64,000 bases of DNA from Halobacillus ihumii. GTDB lineage: Bacteria; Bacillota; Bacilli; Bacillales; Halobacillaceae. The notes beneath the pieces were generated by a model. The model made no database searches and was not told where the DNA came from. It worked only from the letters and a program-made list of their open reading frames with translations. Positions 1 to 9,133 of this stretch are shown here, in pieces (positions within the stretch are counted from its first letter, which is position 1; the number at the start of each line of letters is the position of its first letter). The position numbers were made by a program, and so were the translations under genes. Location of the stretch: positions 2,357,362 through 2,421,361 of the forward strand of contig NZ_CACVAO010000001.1 in the NCBI RefSeq assembly GCF_902726645.1. The letters run 5' to 3'.

Positions 1-93
1 CTTTCGCTATGTCATTTGCTCGTTCTCCACTCTCATATAACTTTCTGATCTGTTGTTTTTGACTTTCCTTTAATGCAGGGCGCCCAAATGGCA
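1..93 (-). pseudogene. Tn3-family resolvase, C-terminal remnant
   Basis: Read on the minus strand, this edge encodes a helix-turn-helix tail of the serine-resolvase type: Gly-Arg-Pro-Ala-Leu, then a basic helix with QQIRKLYESGERANDIAK. Resolvases of Tn3-like elements end in such a DNA-binding domain. No start or catalytic domain is present; the left part lies outside the window and the coding sense breaks off near position 93, where tnpA homology begins on the other strand. I infer that a deletion joined resolvase and transposase remnants. The call rests on about 28 residues, so another recombinase of the same family is possible. Confidence 0.5.
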
Positions 94-1117
94 AATGTGT
101 CTCAATGGCGTATGTATGATGATGCAATGAATAAGGCCCAAGCTAGACTCGTTAATTTTCAGCATCATCTAGACCTACCCTCGTACTGGGGAGACGGGAC
201 CACCTCATCTTCTGATGGTATGCGTGTTCGAGTTGGTGTCCCCTCTCTTTATGCGGATCCTAATCCGCATTATGGGCATGGGAAAGGGGTCACCTTTTAC
301 CGCTCTACAAGTGACCAGTATGCCGCCTATCATGGTAATGTTGTTCATTCTAATTCAAAGGATGCCCTGCACTAGGTGGATGCCTTGTTGCATCATGAAA
401 CTGAACTGAATATCAAGAACATTATACGGATACGGATGGATACACGGATCAAGTTTTTGGATTATGTCATTTGCTTGGATTTCAATTTGCCCCTCGTCTT
501 CGTGACTTAGGGGATTCTAAGCTATACGTTATTGGCCAAAAGAAGGAATTTCCCAAACTCGAAAAACTACTCAAAGGACGTATTAATTTAAAAAGCATTC
601 ATGAAAATTATGAGGATATGCTGCGTTTAGCCCATTCCATTCAAGAAGCCAAAGTGTCCGCGGCATTGATGTTGGGGAAACTAGGTTCTTATGACAGACA
701 AAATAAACTGGCTGCCGGACTCCGAGAAGCAGGAAGGATCGAGAAGACGATTTTTATCTTGGATTATATATCAAATGAGGCCATAAGGAGAAAAATTCAT
801 CTGGTTTAAATAAAGGAGAAGCTATGAATGCTTTAGCAAGAGCCCTGTTTTTTGGTAAGCGCGGTGAATTACGAGAACGGGCTATACAAGATCAACTCCA
901 GAAAAATAGTGCATTGAATATAATCATTAATGCCATTAGTGTATGGAATACGGTTTACTTGACTGAGGCCGTCAAGACTCTCAGAAATAAAGGATCATTA
1001 AATGAAGAGATGCTTCCCCATGTATCTCCGTTAGCTTGGGAGCACATTAACTTCCTTGGAGAGTATTCTTTTGACTTAAAGAACCGAACGGCTCCCTTAA
1101 GATCTTTAAACATATAA
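73..1117 (+). pseudogene. tnpA: Tn3-family transposase (TnpA) C-terminal remnant, frameshifted
   Basis: Three pieces in three frames together give the C-terminal catalytic part of a Tn3-family DDE transposase, the enzyme that cuts the transposon ends. Recognisable stretches are LWG-like GDGTTSSSDG, then PNPHYGHGKGVTFY, HYTDTDGYTDQVFG, LLGFQFAPRLRDL, and RALFFGKRGELRERA near the end. The reading is broken by an in-frame TAG at 373-375, a one-base deletion near 419 and another near 805. The N-terminal two thirds are absent. A terminator and one terminal inverted repeat follow. The gene cannot make active transposase. Identity is clear from motifs; the exact 5' junction is uncertain. Confidence 0.88.
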
Positions 1118-1125
1118 CATGAGCT

Positions 1126-1163
1126 CCCGGAAACTTCCTTAGCGTAGGAATTTCCGGGTTTTT
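1126..1163 (+). terminator. Rho-independent terminator after tnpA remnant
   Basis: The arms CCCGGAAA(C)TTCC and GGAATTTCCGGG form a strong hairpin with one bulge, followed by TTTTT. It sits 9 bases after the tnpA stop and belongs to the decayed transposon. Confidence 0.75.
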
Positions 1164-1178
1164 AATGGTGAAAATTGT

Positions 1179-1217
1179 CTTAGCGCGGGTCAAACGTCAA
1201 AATGTTGGCGATACCCC
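1179..1217 (-). repeat. Tn3-family terminal inverted repeat
   Basis: On the minus strand this 39-bp segment begins GGGGTATCGCCAACATTT and ends CGCTAAG. These are the hallmark outer and inner ends of Tn3-family terminal repeats, closest in my memory to Tn4430/Tn5401-like ends. It lies about 60 bp after tnpA, where the right end is expected. The sequence next to it, TAGTA, could be the 5-bp target duplication. The partner repeat is outside the window. Positions 1223-1393 hold no gene that I can see. Confidence 0.8.
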
Positions 1218-1393
1218 TAGTAGAAGTCGGTTATTTTTTGTGTCGAGTTTGACCTAGCACTGATTTTCTGCAGCTGGTTGTGCTCCATAAGGAAGTCTAG
1301 AAGAGTGGTAACTCTTATTATGTATTTATTTTCCACCCTATGTCCTATTTTTGCACGTATCTCGGAGCACCCCTAGTACTGCTTAAACAATTA

Positions 1394-1433
1394 AAGGCAC
1401 CTTTCTATGTTAAATGTAATAGAAAGGTGCCTT
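1394..1433. terminator. Hairpin downstream of ctaB
   Basis: AAGGCACCTTTCTAT at 1394-1408 is perfectly complementary to 1419-1433, with a 10-base loop. It follows the ctaB stop on the minus strand with a weak T-rich tail, so it probably ends ctaB transcription and may block read-through from the transposon side. Confidence 0.65.
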
Positions 1434-1476
1434 GCTGTTGTAATAGGAAGGTAACCTGCCGTGTTCAATACCAAAC

Positions 1477-2418
1477 CTATTTGAAAAAGGAACCAACAAA
1501 GGAGTATAGGATAATGGTGACGAATAAAATAGTCAGGTGGTTAAGTGAAAAAATAAACATCGTTTTAGCCCACTTTTCTGGACTCATTTTTCTATAGCCG
1601 ACAATACTTAATACGAGCCAGGCTGTGCTGAAGAATAAAGCAGCCATCATAATCCCAATTGAAAGTGAGGCGAATAAGAAGCTGGCTCCGATCAAGGCAA
1701 CTAAATAGATGTTCGTCTGAATATACGTGCGTCTTAGCCCTTTTACAACAGGGAGCATAGGTACATTAGCCGCTTTATATTCATCGTGTCGACGAATAGC
1801 AATCGCATAAAAGTGCGGCATTTGCCAGAGAACCATAATGAGAAATAATCCAATTAATCCCGGGTGAAGCATATTGGAAGAAATCGCTGCCCACCCAATC
1901 AGCGGGGGTACGGCCCCTGACAAGCTGCCGATTTCTGTATTGTAAATCGTTTTTCGTTTTGACCACATGGTGTAGGGAACAACATAAATAAATAACCCAA
2001 TAAAACCAAACAATGCAGCAAGCGGTGAAGCCAGTGCTAGAGTGATCAGACCTATTAATGCCATAGATATACCAAGCGTGAGAGTGGATTTCAACTCCAT
2101 CCTCCCTGTTACAGTTGGGCGGTTCTTAGTACGGTCCATGATGGCATCAATATCTCGGTCATACAAATTATTAAAGGCTCCCGCTGCTCCAATGACGAGA
2201 GAAGAACCGATCAAGGCAAAAATAACCTCTGGAAGTTTCGTAAGCGGGTGAATCCCGTTCACATATAGAGCCAGTGCAAGACCTGCAAACATGGCAATTA
2301 CATTTGATTTGACGATTCCTGTTTTTATCGTTTCAGCTAGGACTTTTGACAAAGCCTGCTTTGGTATAGGAAGAGAAGACTCTTTAATGCTTTTGTCCGT
2401 CTTTACACTACTTCTCAT
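1477..2418 (-). CDS. ctaB: Protoheme IX farnesyltransferase (heme O synthase)
   Basis: A 313-aa UbiA-superfamily prenyltransferase that transfers farnesyl from farnesyl diphosphate to heme B, giving heme O for heme-copper oxidases. The Asp-rich, Mg-diphosphate-binding motif NNLYDRDIDAIMDRT is at about residues 83-97. The second family motif, ending GAVPPLIGW, follows TIYNTEIGS. About eight or nine membrane spans follow a roughly 35-residue polar N-terminus, as in Bacillus CtaB. The ATG is preceded by AAAGAGGG. In Bacillus ctaB usually sits with ctaA and ctaCDEF; here it stands alone, so this may be the second (CtaB2-type) copy or a dispersed gene. Confidence 0.93.
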   Translation of the reverse strand: MRSSVKTDKSIKESSLPIPKQALSKVLAETIKTGIVKSNVIAMFAGLALALYVNGIHPLTKLPEVIFALIGSSLVIGAAGAFNNLYDRDIDAIMDRTKNRPTVTGRMELKSTLTLGISMALIGLITLALASPLAALFGFIGLFIYVVPYTMWSKRKTIYNTEIGSLSGAVPPLIGWAAISSNMLHPGLIGLFLIMVLWQMPHFYAIAIRRHDEYKAANVPMLPVVKGLRRTYIQTNIYLVALIGASFLFASLSIGIMMAALFFSTAWLVLSIVGYRKMSPEKWAKTMFIFSLNHLTILFVTIILYSFVGSFFK

Positions 2419-2650
2419 AGTTTCCCTCTTTTCTTTTGCATTACACTATCTAAGAGAATTCTATCACATTACGTTAAAAATAACCTGTCAGCGGGGTAAA
2501 TTTCGGGAAAATGTCAAGAAGTTTTGAACGAATTTTGACAAGTTATTCTCTGATAGATCAGAGCTGTAGACCGCTTTCGACATGATTAGCTGTTTCTGCG
2601 AATAGAAGAAATTGGAATGAAAATCCGTTCAAAGGCTTAGGAGGGGGAAG

Positions 2651-3508
2651 ATGACACAGAAGCTTGCTGTTGCTATTTTACATGGTGCTGGCACTCCAGA
2701 GAAAAATTTTGCAGAAGACATGATCGGAAAAATTTATAAAGGGTTCGCGAAAGAAGTGAAAGTCCAACACCCTGAACAAGAATTAGAAATTGTACCTGTG
2801 TATTGGTCCTCCATATTTGAAGAGGAGGAAGAAAGACTTTGGAGAAAATTACAGCAAAGTGCGGACTTGGACTATGTTAGACTGCGTCGGTTTGCCGTTG
2901 AATTTCTGGCAGATGCTGTGGCTTATCAACCATCGTCTGTAGCGGATAATAATTATGATAAAGTACACGCTGTGCTGGCCCGGGCATTGAACCGTTTGAA
3001 GGAGAAAGCGGGTCCCACTGCTCCGTTATGTATCATAAGCCATAGTCTCGGGTCAGTAGTAGCAAGCAATTATTTTTATGACCTTCAGCTTAAACATGAG
3101 AATATAGGTATCCATACGGGAAGACACACTGGACAGTCACCTCTGGAGAAGGGGGAAACATTGGCGTTATTTTATACGATGGGCAGTCCTATGGCCTTAT
3201 GGTCCCTACGGTTTATTGATTTCGGCCTTCCTATAAGAGTTCCCTCTCCCATGGTCAAGAAATATTATCAGCATCTTCAGGGTGAGTGGCTTAATTTCTA
3301 TGACAAAGATGATGTTCTGGCCTATCCTTTAAAAGGTTTAAATGACCATTACCATAGCGCTGTGACGAAGGATGTGCAAGTTAATGCAGGCGGACTTTTA
3401 ACAGGGTGGAATCCTTTTTCCCACAGCAGATATGATACTGATCGAAGCGTAATTGCTCCAATGGTAGAGGGATTAGCCAGAACCTGGATGGAGGTGAATA
3501 AGAGTTAG
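2651..3508 (+). CDS. Alpha/beta-hydrolase-fold protein of unknown substrate
   Basis: A 285-aa cytoplasmic protein without signal peptide. The N-terminal strand AVAILHGAG resembles the oxyanion loop of alpha/beta hydrolases, and SHSLGS at 130-135 gives the nucleophile elbow with Ser132. A late His, probably in NDHYHS near residue 237, could complete the triad with an Asp such as in YDKDD. The lid region between about 140 and 170 is polar and variable. The start is the ATG after AGGAGGGGG. It stands alone upstream of tgl with an 90-base gap. I cannot assign a substrate; esterase or lipase-like activity is only a family inference. Confidence 0.7.
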   Translation: MTQKLAVAILHGAGTPEKNFAEDMIGKIYKGFAKEVKVQHPEQELEIVPVYWSSIFEEEEERLWRKLQQSADLDYVRLRRFAVEFLADAVAYQPSSVADNNYDKVHAVLARALNRLKEKAGPTAPLCIISHSLGSVVASNYFYDLQLKHENIGIHTGRHTGQSPLEKGETLALFYTMGSPMALWSLRFIDFGLPIRVPSPMVKKYYQHLQGEWLNFYDKDDVLAYPLKGLNDHYHSAVTKDVQVNAGGLLTGWNPFSHSRYDTDRSVIAPMVEGLARTWMEVNKS

Positions 3509-3598
3509 GAATTAGAAATTGGGACAATGACACATCACAATGAAAGTTGAATAAGATAGTACATACGTTTAATACCTAACCTGGAAAAGAGGTATAGC

Positions 3599-4447
3599 AT
3601 GATTTTACTATCGGGAAAGCCACTTCAACAAAGTGACATGTGGCCCTCCACTAGTATGGAAGATATCATCCTTGAGGAGATGCAAGGGGATCATATCATT
3701 TATTCCTTTTCGTCGTTTGATCAGTTAGTGTTTGCGCTTCAGTTACGAAAGCAGATCATTTTAAGTGCTGAAGCAATGAATCAAAGTGAGATGGAGTTCG
3801 CAGTGTTTGCAACTTCCCGCTGTAATCCAGAGTACTGGCGTTTGACAGAATTAGGCGGATTTCAGTTGCGCAGGGGTGTAAAGCCTTCTGCGGCTATTCA
3901 GGATTTTTACAAGAATAGTTCGCTGTATGCCTTTGAATGTGCAGGGGCCATGCTAATTATTTATTACCATGCTGTTCTTAATACCATTGGTGAAGATGCA
4001 TTTAATTATTTATTTCCTGACCTCTACATTTACAGTTGGCACTCTGATTCTGATCTCGGAATTCATTCTATTTATACGCATGACTTTCTACCAGGTGATG
4101 TCGTCTACTTTAAAAATCCGGATTTTGACCCTAATGCTTCTCAATGGAGAGGGGAAAATGCAGTAGTCATGGGGGATGGAACATATTTCGGTCATGGTTT
4201 GGGAAGACGTACAGCTGAAGAAATGATAGAAGCGTTAAATAAAAATAGAAAACAGGGCTCAAATCAATCAGCTTATCTAATGAGTGCAGCTAAAAGACTT
4301 TCATTTAAACATTTGGCGGAATTCTCTGTACCGCAAAGAAATCATCCGAAGCAAAAGTATAAATATCCTATCGTCCCTCACAATAGAACTTCAATTCAGT
4401 TTGAGGACTATCTTATCTTCCTTTATTCCATGTATAGAACGTCATAA
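3599..4447 (+). CDS. tgl: Protein-glutamine gamma-glutamyltransferase (spore coat transglutaminase)
   Basis: A 282-aa homologue of Bacillus Tgl, which cross-links spore coat proteins such as GerQ by epsilon-(gamma-glutamyl)lysine bonds. The catalytic residues align: Cys114 in YAFECAGAM, Glu186 in WRGENAVV and His199 in YFGHGLG, one or two positions from the Cys116/Glu187/His200 of B. subtilis. It is longer at the C-terminus than the 245-aa B. subtilis enzyme. The gene is monocistronic, with AAAGAGGT before the ATG and a strong terminator after it. Its presence argues for a spore-former; sigma-K control is expected from the family but I did not identify a promoter. Confidence 0.93.
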   Translation: MILLSGKPLQQSDMWPSTSMEDIILEEMQGDHIIYSFSSFDQLVFALQLRKQIILSAEAMNQSEMEFAVFATSRCNPEYWRLTELGGFQLRRGVKPSAAIQDFYKNSSLYAFECAGAMLIIYYHAVLNTIGEDAFNYLFPDLYIYSWHSDSDLGIHSIYTHDFLPGDVVYFKNPDFDPNASQWRGENAVVMGDGTYFGHGLGRRTAEEMIEALNKNRKQGSNQSAYLMSAAKRLSFKHLAEFSVPQRNHPKQKYKYPIVPHNRTSIQFEDYLIFLYSMYRTS

Positions 4448-4455
4448 AATCTGTC

Positions 4456-4495
4456 ACTCACCTCATTTCCTTCAGGAGCCTGAAATGAGGTGAGT
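4456..4495. terminator. Hairpin after tgl
   Basis: ACTCACCTCATTTC at 4456-4469 pairs perfectly with 4482-4495. The T-run is poor, so it may act as an mRNA-stabilising 3' hairpin or a weak bidirectional terminator between the convergent tgl and FAH-family genes. Confidence 0.6.
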
Positions 4496-4560
4496 ATCAT
4501 ATTGATTTGATAGAGCGAGCGGCTGCTGAGTATCTGTATCCTTCAAGAGTGATAACGGAT

Positions 4561-5184
4561 TCAAAATTTAATGGTGCACTCTCCTAAGTTGTCCTCTCCC
4601 CATTGCAGGCAGAAATGATCGTTGTTTGAGACGGCCCCCACCCCTTCTGGAGTACCCGTGAAAATCAGATCACCTTGCTGAAGGCCCACATGAGAGGCAC
4701 AATAATCAAGTAATGTTTGGAAGTCAAAAATTAAGTCCTGGATATTCCCTTTTTGTACTTGTTTTCCATTGATTGTAAGGCTAAAGCTCCTTTTCCTGCA
4801 TTCTTCTACACCTGGAAAGGTTATAAAGCGACTCAAGACCGCTGAGTTGGGAAACCCTTTAGCCAATAACCATGGGTGGCCTTTTTTCTTCAAATCACTT
4901 TGAATATCTCGTAAGGTAAAGTCAATTCCGATAGCCATTTGATCCACAATCTCATCAACGATGATTCCTTTTTTATAAGGTTTTCCTATTTGGAGGACTA
5001 ATTCAGCCTCATAATGGACGTCCCCACGGTCTCCTGGCAGATAAATATCAGCTCCATTTGCACGGGTGTAGGAATGGCTTGGTTTTGTAAACAGCAGCGG
5101 AGATTCTGGAACATCATTATTCAATTCTTCCGCATGACGTACATAATTCCGTCCGACACAATAGATCGTACCAATTTGGTTCAT
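4561..5184 (-). CDS. Fumarylacetoacetate hydrolase-family protein
   Basis: A 207-aa single-domain FAH-fold protein; such enzymes hydrolyse or decarboxylate beta-keto acids (for example acylpyruvate or oxaloacetate). The core signature is present: the metal ligands Glu59 and Glu61 in HYEAELVLQIG and Asp88 in GIDFTLRD, followed by FTGTPEGVG near residue 178. The start is the ATG after GGGTGATTAT. It is divergent from glcF, so the two could share a regulatory region, but no operator was found. Family assignment is firm; the substrate is not known. Confidence 0.85.
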   Translation of the reverse strand: MNQIGTIYCVGRNYVRHAEELNNDVPESPLLFTKPSHSYTRANGADIYLPGDRGDVHYEAELVLQIGKPYKKGIIVDEIVDQMAIGIDFTLRDIQSDLKKKGHPWLLAKGFPNSAVLSRFITFPGVEECRKRSFSLTINGKQVQKGNIQDLIFDFQTLLDYCASHVGLQQGDLIFTGTPEGVGAVSNNDHFCLQWGEDNLGECTIKF

Positions 5185-5332
5185 ATAATCACCCGCTTTT
5201 CACACTATATTATTTTAAAACGTCTTTAATAGCACTTTATCATATCTCATCTCTGTTTGTTGTCAGTAATTTGAATGTCATATAAGCTGAGAATTAGGGT
5301 AAAGACCTGCATAACCTCTGGAGGTGCATGGT

Positions 5333-6637
5333 ATGAATGACGTTCAGGAACTTCAGGAAAAAATTAATTATGATAAAACATTTGATTGCGTTCAGTGTGG
5401 ATATTGTCTTCCGGCCTGTCCAACTTATGAAACAATGGAGAGAGAAACTCATTCGCCACGTGGGCGCATTAACCTCGTGAAACTTGTCGCAGAGGGCAAG
5501 GCTTCTGTAGAAGATTTACAAGAGCCGATTGAGAAATGTCTCGGGTGCATGGCTTGTACAACGGTTTGTCCTACTAATGTTCAATATGGACAAATCCTAG
5601 AAGGGGCAAAGGAAGTGATTGAGGACCATCAAGTAAAATCTACGTGGCAGAGGAAAACAGAAGATTTCCTGTTTGGCTCCTTTTTTCCGTCCGGCAAATG
5701 GATGGGGAGGTTAGGAAACTTCACGTGGTTTTATCAAAAATCCGGCCTGCAGTATCTGGTGAATTCTTTATCTCTGACGCAAGCAGCTCCTTTTCACCTG
5801 GGTCAGTTTGAACAGGTTCTGCCTGCCCAACCTGCACCCAAGCAACGTGCCAGACGTGCGAAGCGGTACATACGCCATAGACCAGCAGCGGGGAAGGTCG
5901 CCTTTTTTACGGGGTGTGTAATGGATAGTGTGTTTTTTGAAACCAATGAGAACACGATTGAACTGCTGTTACGAAGTGGTTTAGAAGTTGTTCTTCCAGA
6001 TCACCAAACTTGCTGCGGAGCTCTGCACGCCCACTCAGGAAAGGTGGAAGACTCGCGGGAGTTAGCTAAACGCAATATTCAAGCATTTGAAGAGGAAAAT
6101 GTTGATTATATAGTGAACAATGCTGGAGGCTGTGGAGCCAGGTTGATAGAATATCATCATTTATTTGAAGAAGGCAGCTCGTGGCATGAAAGAGCTAAAC
6201 GGTTTATCTCCAAAATAAAGGATATTTCAGAAGTTCTGGCAGGTGTTGAGGGGTTGGAATTTACCCGGCCGATTCATCGAACGGTTACTTATCAGCCATC
6301 TTGTCACATGACCAATGTGCAAGGGGTTCAAAGTCCGCCCCTGGAATTAGTGAAAAAGATACCAGGAGTTACCTTAAAGGAACTGGATCGTCCCGATTTC
6401 TGCTGTGGATCAGCTGGTATTTATAACATCATTCATTACGATGAATCGTTGGAGGTATTAGATGTGAAAATGAAAGATGTATGTGGTGTCCACCCGGACT
6501 CGATTATCACTACAAATCCGGGGTGTCTTTTGCAAATGAAACTAGGAATTGAACGAGAGGGGGCGAATCATGAGATGGACGCTCTCCATCTTGTAGATTT
6601 GTTATTAGAAGCAGAGCCAAGAGTGAAACGTGCCTAA
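5333..6637 (+). CDS. glcF: Glycolate oxidase iron-sulfur subunit (GlcF-like)
   Basis: A 434-aa protein with two ferredoxin-like 4Fe-4S motifs (Cys19-22-25-29 and Cys69-72-75-79) and two C-terminal cysteine-rich (CCG) domains with CCGALH and FCCGSAG. GlcF passes electrons from the flavin subunit GlcD during glycolate or related 2-hydroxyacid oxidation. The start is ATG 5333, eight bases after GGAGG; an upstream in-frame GTG overlaps that site. No glcD or glcE is adjacent, which is unusual. The next gene is a solute:sodium symporter 58 bases downstream, probably co-transcribed. It could alternatively serve another flavin dehydrogenase encoded elsewhere. Confidence 0.88.
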   Translation: MNDVQELQEKINYDKTFDCVQCGYCLPACPTYETMERETHSPRGRINLVKLVAEGKASVEDLQEPIEKCLGCMACTTVCPTNVQYGQILEGAKEVIEDHQVKSTWQRKTEDFLFGSFFPSGKWMGRLGNFTWFYQKSGLQYLVNSLSLTQAAPFHLGQFEQVLPAQPAPKQRARRAKRYIRHRPAAGKVAFFTGCVMDSVFFETNENTIELLLRSGLEVVLPDHQTCCGALHAHSGKVEDSRELAKRNIQAFEEENVDYIVNNAGGCGARLIEYHHLFEEGSSWHERAKRFISKIKDISEVLAGVEGLEFTRPIHRTVTYQPSCHMTNVQGVQSPPLELVKKIPGVTLKELDRPDFCCGSAGIYNIIHYDESLEVLDVKMKDVCGVHPDSIITTNPGCLLQMKLGIEREGANHEMDALHLVDLLLEAEPRVKRA

Positions 6638-6695
6638 TACGTTAATCTACTTTATGAAATCGCTGGATCTGTTTAAGAGTTAGGAGTCAGAGCTC

Positions 6696-7664
6696 ATGTT
6701 AGAAACCATCAATATCTATTTACAAAAATTTATGCCATTTATTACACCGATCTCAGTCGTTGTTGGGGTCGTCTTTGATGAATGGCTTAGCGTGTTTGTG
6801 TTTCTAGTTCCATGGATATTTGCATTCATGACTTTTTCAGGAAGCTTGGGCTCCAATTTCAGCGATCTAAAGAATGTGCTTCGTCATCCCTTGTCCCTGA
6901 TTGCCTGCTTAATTGTCTTACATTTGATTATGCCGCTCATTGCGCTCGGAGTAGGAACACTGGTCTTTCCGGGCGATACGTATACCACGATGGGCCTCAT
7001 TCTATCTTTTGTTATTCCGACTGGGATTACGAGTTTAATATGGGTGTCTATCTATAAAGGGAATGTCGTATTAACCCTTTCGATTATTTTGGTAGATACA
7101 TTGCTTGCTCCATTTATTATTCCATTGATGATGCAATGGTTGGCAGGAAGTGCGGTGGAAATAGAGGGCAGAGAAATGATGACGGGGCTTTTATGGATGA
7201 TTGTCGTCCCATCTTTGATTGGAATGCTTGTGAATCAATTTGCGAACAAGGGTGTTACGCGTTCACTTGAGTCAACTTTAGCTCCTTTTACAAAAATAGG
7301 AATAGGGGCCGTTGTGGCTATCAATAGCTCAGCTGTCGCCCCATATTTAAAAGACATTGATGGAAAATTACTGTTAATCGCTTTAATCGTGTTCATGCTG
7401 GCCATCTGTGCTTATACGATTGGCTATGTTTCAGGGAAGCTTATGAAGACAGACCAAAGTACCGTAATATCTCTCACATTCAATAGTGGTATGAGAAATA
7501 TAAGCGGGGGTGCAGTGATCGCCATTACCTTCTTCCCGCCAGCTGTAGCTGTTCCTGTGATTGTTGGCATGTTGTTTCAACAAGTATTAGCAGCATGTAC
7601 GGGCAATATTCTGGGCAAATTTTCGTTGGATCCAAGGAAAGAAGAAGTGAATGTGCCCTCCTAG
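6696..7664 (+). CDS. Bile acid:sodium symporter-family transporter
   Basis: A 322-aa integral membrane protein with about nine or ten hydrophobic spans and the SBF-family pattern, including VIPTGITSLIW in the middle and FNSGMRNISGGAV near residue 265. Family members import organic anions with sodium; bacterial substrates include pantoate and other carboxylates. The ATG follows TAGGAG. Position just after glcF suggests uptake of a hydroxy acid that feeds the GlcF-dependent oxidation, which is an inference from context. A Rho-independent terminator follows at 7757. Confidence 0.88.
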   Translation: MLETINIYLQKFMPFITPISVVVGVVFDEWLSVFVFLVPWIFAFMTFSGSLGSNFSDLKNVLRHPLSLIACLIVLHLIMPLIALGVGTLVFPGDTYTTMGLILSFVIPTGITSLIWVSIYKGNVVLTLSIILVDTLLAPFIIPLMMQWLAGSAVEIEGREMMTGLLWMIVVPSLIGMLVNQFANKGVTRSLESTLAPFTKIGIGAVVAINSSAVAPYLKDIDGKLLLIALIVFMLAICAYTIGYVSGKLMKTDQSTVISLTFNSGMRNISGGAVIAITFFPPAVAVPVIVGMLFQQVLAACTGNILGKFSLDPRKEEVNVPS

Positions 7665-7756
7665 AAACGAGATAATAGCTCGGTAAAGATAAGTCTGTGC
7701 CTCTCTATGGGGAGAGAATCTAATTGAAAATGTTAACCTGTGCAATATAGCGCATG

Positions 7757-7781
7757 AGCCCCCGCTTAAAGGGGCTTTTTT
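7757..7781 (+). terminator. Terminator after the SBF transporter
   Basis: AGCCCC and GGGGCT pair around a short loop, followed by a run of six T. Confidence 0.8.
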
Positions 7782-7867
7782 CATGTCGTGTTTCCCAACT
7801 CGAAAATGAAGGAATTTTCTCACATTTAGCTGAATGGTAATAGTAACCCTAAAAAAGGAGGAATTTG

Positions 7868-9067
7868 ATGAAGTTCAAAGCTTTAGCAACATTGTCGCTC
7901 GCCATGTCGTTGACCATTTTGCCGAATGTTGGAGATGTTTCTGCAGAAAGTGAGGTTAAGGTTCCAGAAAAGTCGAAAGAGGTAAACGTTCAGGTTGATA
8001 AAGGCAATTACGTCAAAGGTGAAGTCATCGTAAAATTCAAGGATAAGGGTAAGAATGCTAAAAAAGCACTTAATGGCCTAAATGCAGAGGTTGCCGCTGA
8101 AAAGGATCCAGTAGATTCGAACTTTAAGGTGTTAGAAGTTGGGAATGTTGAGGCAGCCGTGAAGGCCCTTAATAAAAACCCTAATGTAGAATATGCCGAG
8201 CCTAACTACAATTTCAGTGCGACTTGGACACCAAATGACTATTACTATAGCAGTGTACAATATGGACCGCAAAATACTTATACTCCTTCAGCATGGGACT
8301 ATGCAAGAGGGAGCAGCAGTCAAGAGATTGCCGTGATTGATTCTGGTGTTGATTATACACATCCTGATTTAGATGGAAAAACAATTCGGGGCTATGATTT
8401 CGTAGATAATGATTATTATCCAATGGATGAAAACGGTCATGGTACGCACGTGGCAGGTACGGCTGCTGCAGAAACGAATAATTCAATCGGGGTTGCTGGT
8501 ATGGCTCCAAATACTAGCATTCTAGCCGTTCGTGCTCTAAATGCAAGTGGAAGTGGCTCCCTTGCAGATATCGCAGATGCTATTCGTTATTCTGCGGATT
8601 CAGGGGCTGAGGTTATCAATCTATCATTAGGATGTAACTGTGATACGCAAACTCTTGAGAATGCCGTAAATTATGCCTGGAACAGTGGATCTGTCGTAGT
8701 TGCAGCTGCGGGTAATAGTGGAGTCTCCACAACGTTTGAACCAGCTTCTTATGCCAATGTAATTGCAGTAGGTGCTGTAGACAGCAGTGATAATATAGCT
8801 TCGTTTTCTAACTACGGTACATGGGTAGACGTGACGGCCCCGGGAGTACAGATTGCATCAACTGTGCCAAACAATGGATACGCTTACAAATCTGGAACTT
8901 CTATGGCTTCACCGCATGTAGCAGGACTTGCAGGACTGTTAGCGGGTCAGGGCAGAAACAACGTTCAGATTCGAGCGGCCATTGAGAATACAGCTGATCC
9001 AATTAGCGGAACAGGGTATTACTTTGAACATGGACGCATTAACTCCTTTGATGCTGTAAGATATTAA
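7868..9067 (+). CDS. Secreted subtilisin-like serine protease (S8), prepro form
   Basis: A 399-aa preproprotein. A signal peptide (positive MKFK, hydrophobic core, cut after DVSA at about residue 27) is followed by an inhibitor I9-like prodomain to about residue 115 (KGEVIVKFKD, NPNVEYAEPNY). The mature S8 domain has Asp158 in AVIDSGVDYTHPDL, His191 in NGHGTHVAG and Ser345 in SGTSMASPHVAG; NSGN-type oxyanion Asn lies in AAAGNSGV. It resembles thermitase/subtilisin and has no C-terminal repeat domain. ATG 7868 is six bases after AGGAGG and is preferred over the in-frame TTG at 7865. It is monocistronic, with its own terminator. A GCNC pair of Cys near residues 266-268 is uncommon in subtilisins. 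Confidence 0.95.
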   Translation: MKFKALATLSLAMSLTILPNVGDVSAESEVKVPEKSKEVNVQVDKGNYVKGEVIVKFKDKGKNAKKALNGLNAEVAAEKDPVDSNFKVLEVGNVEAAVKALNKNPNVEYAEPNYNFSATWTPNDYYYSSVQYGPQNTYTPSAWDYARGSSSQEIAVIDSGVDYTHPDLDGKTIRGYDFVDNDYYPMDENGHGTHVAGTAAAETNNSIGVAGMAPNTSILAVRALNASGSGSLADIADAIRYSADSGAEVINLSLGCNCDTQTLENAVNYAWNSGSVVVAAAGNSGVSTTFEPASYANVIAVGAVDSSDNIASFSNYGTWVDVTAPGVQIASTVPNNGYAYKSGTSMASPHVAGLAGLLAGQGRNNVQIRAAIENTADPISGTGYYFEHGRINSFDAVRY

Positions 9068-9098
9068 GAACTGCAAAAGAATCCATATCTTAGTATTG

Positions 9099-9133
9099 AA
9101 AAAGGCCCTCCGTATCTGGAGAGCCTTTTCTCT
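9099..9133 (+). terminator. Terminator after the protease gene
   Basis: AAAAGGCcCTCC and GGAGaGCCTTTT form the stem, followed by TTTTCTCTTT. Confidence 0.8.
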
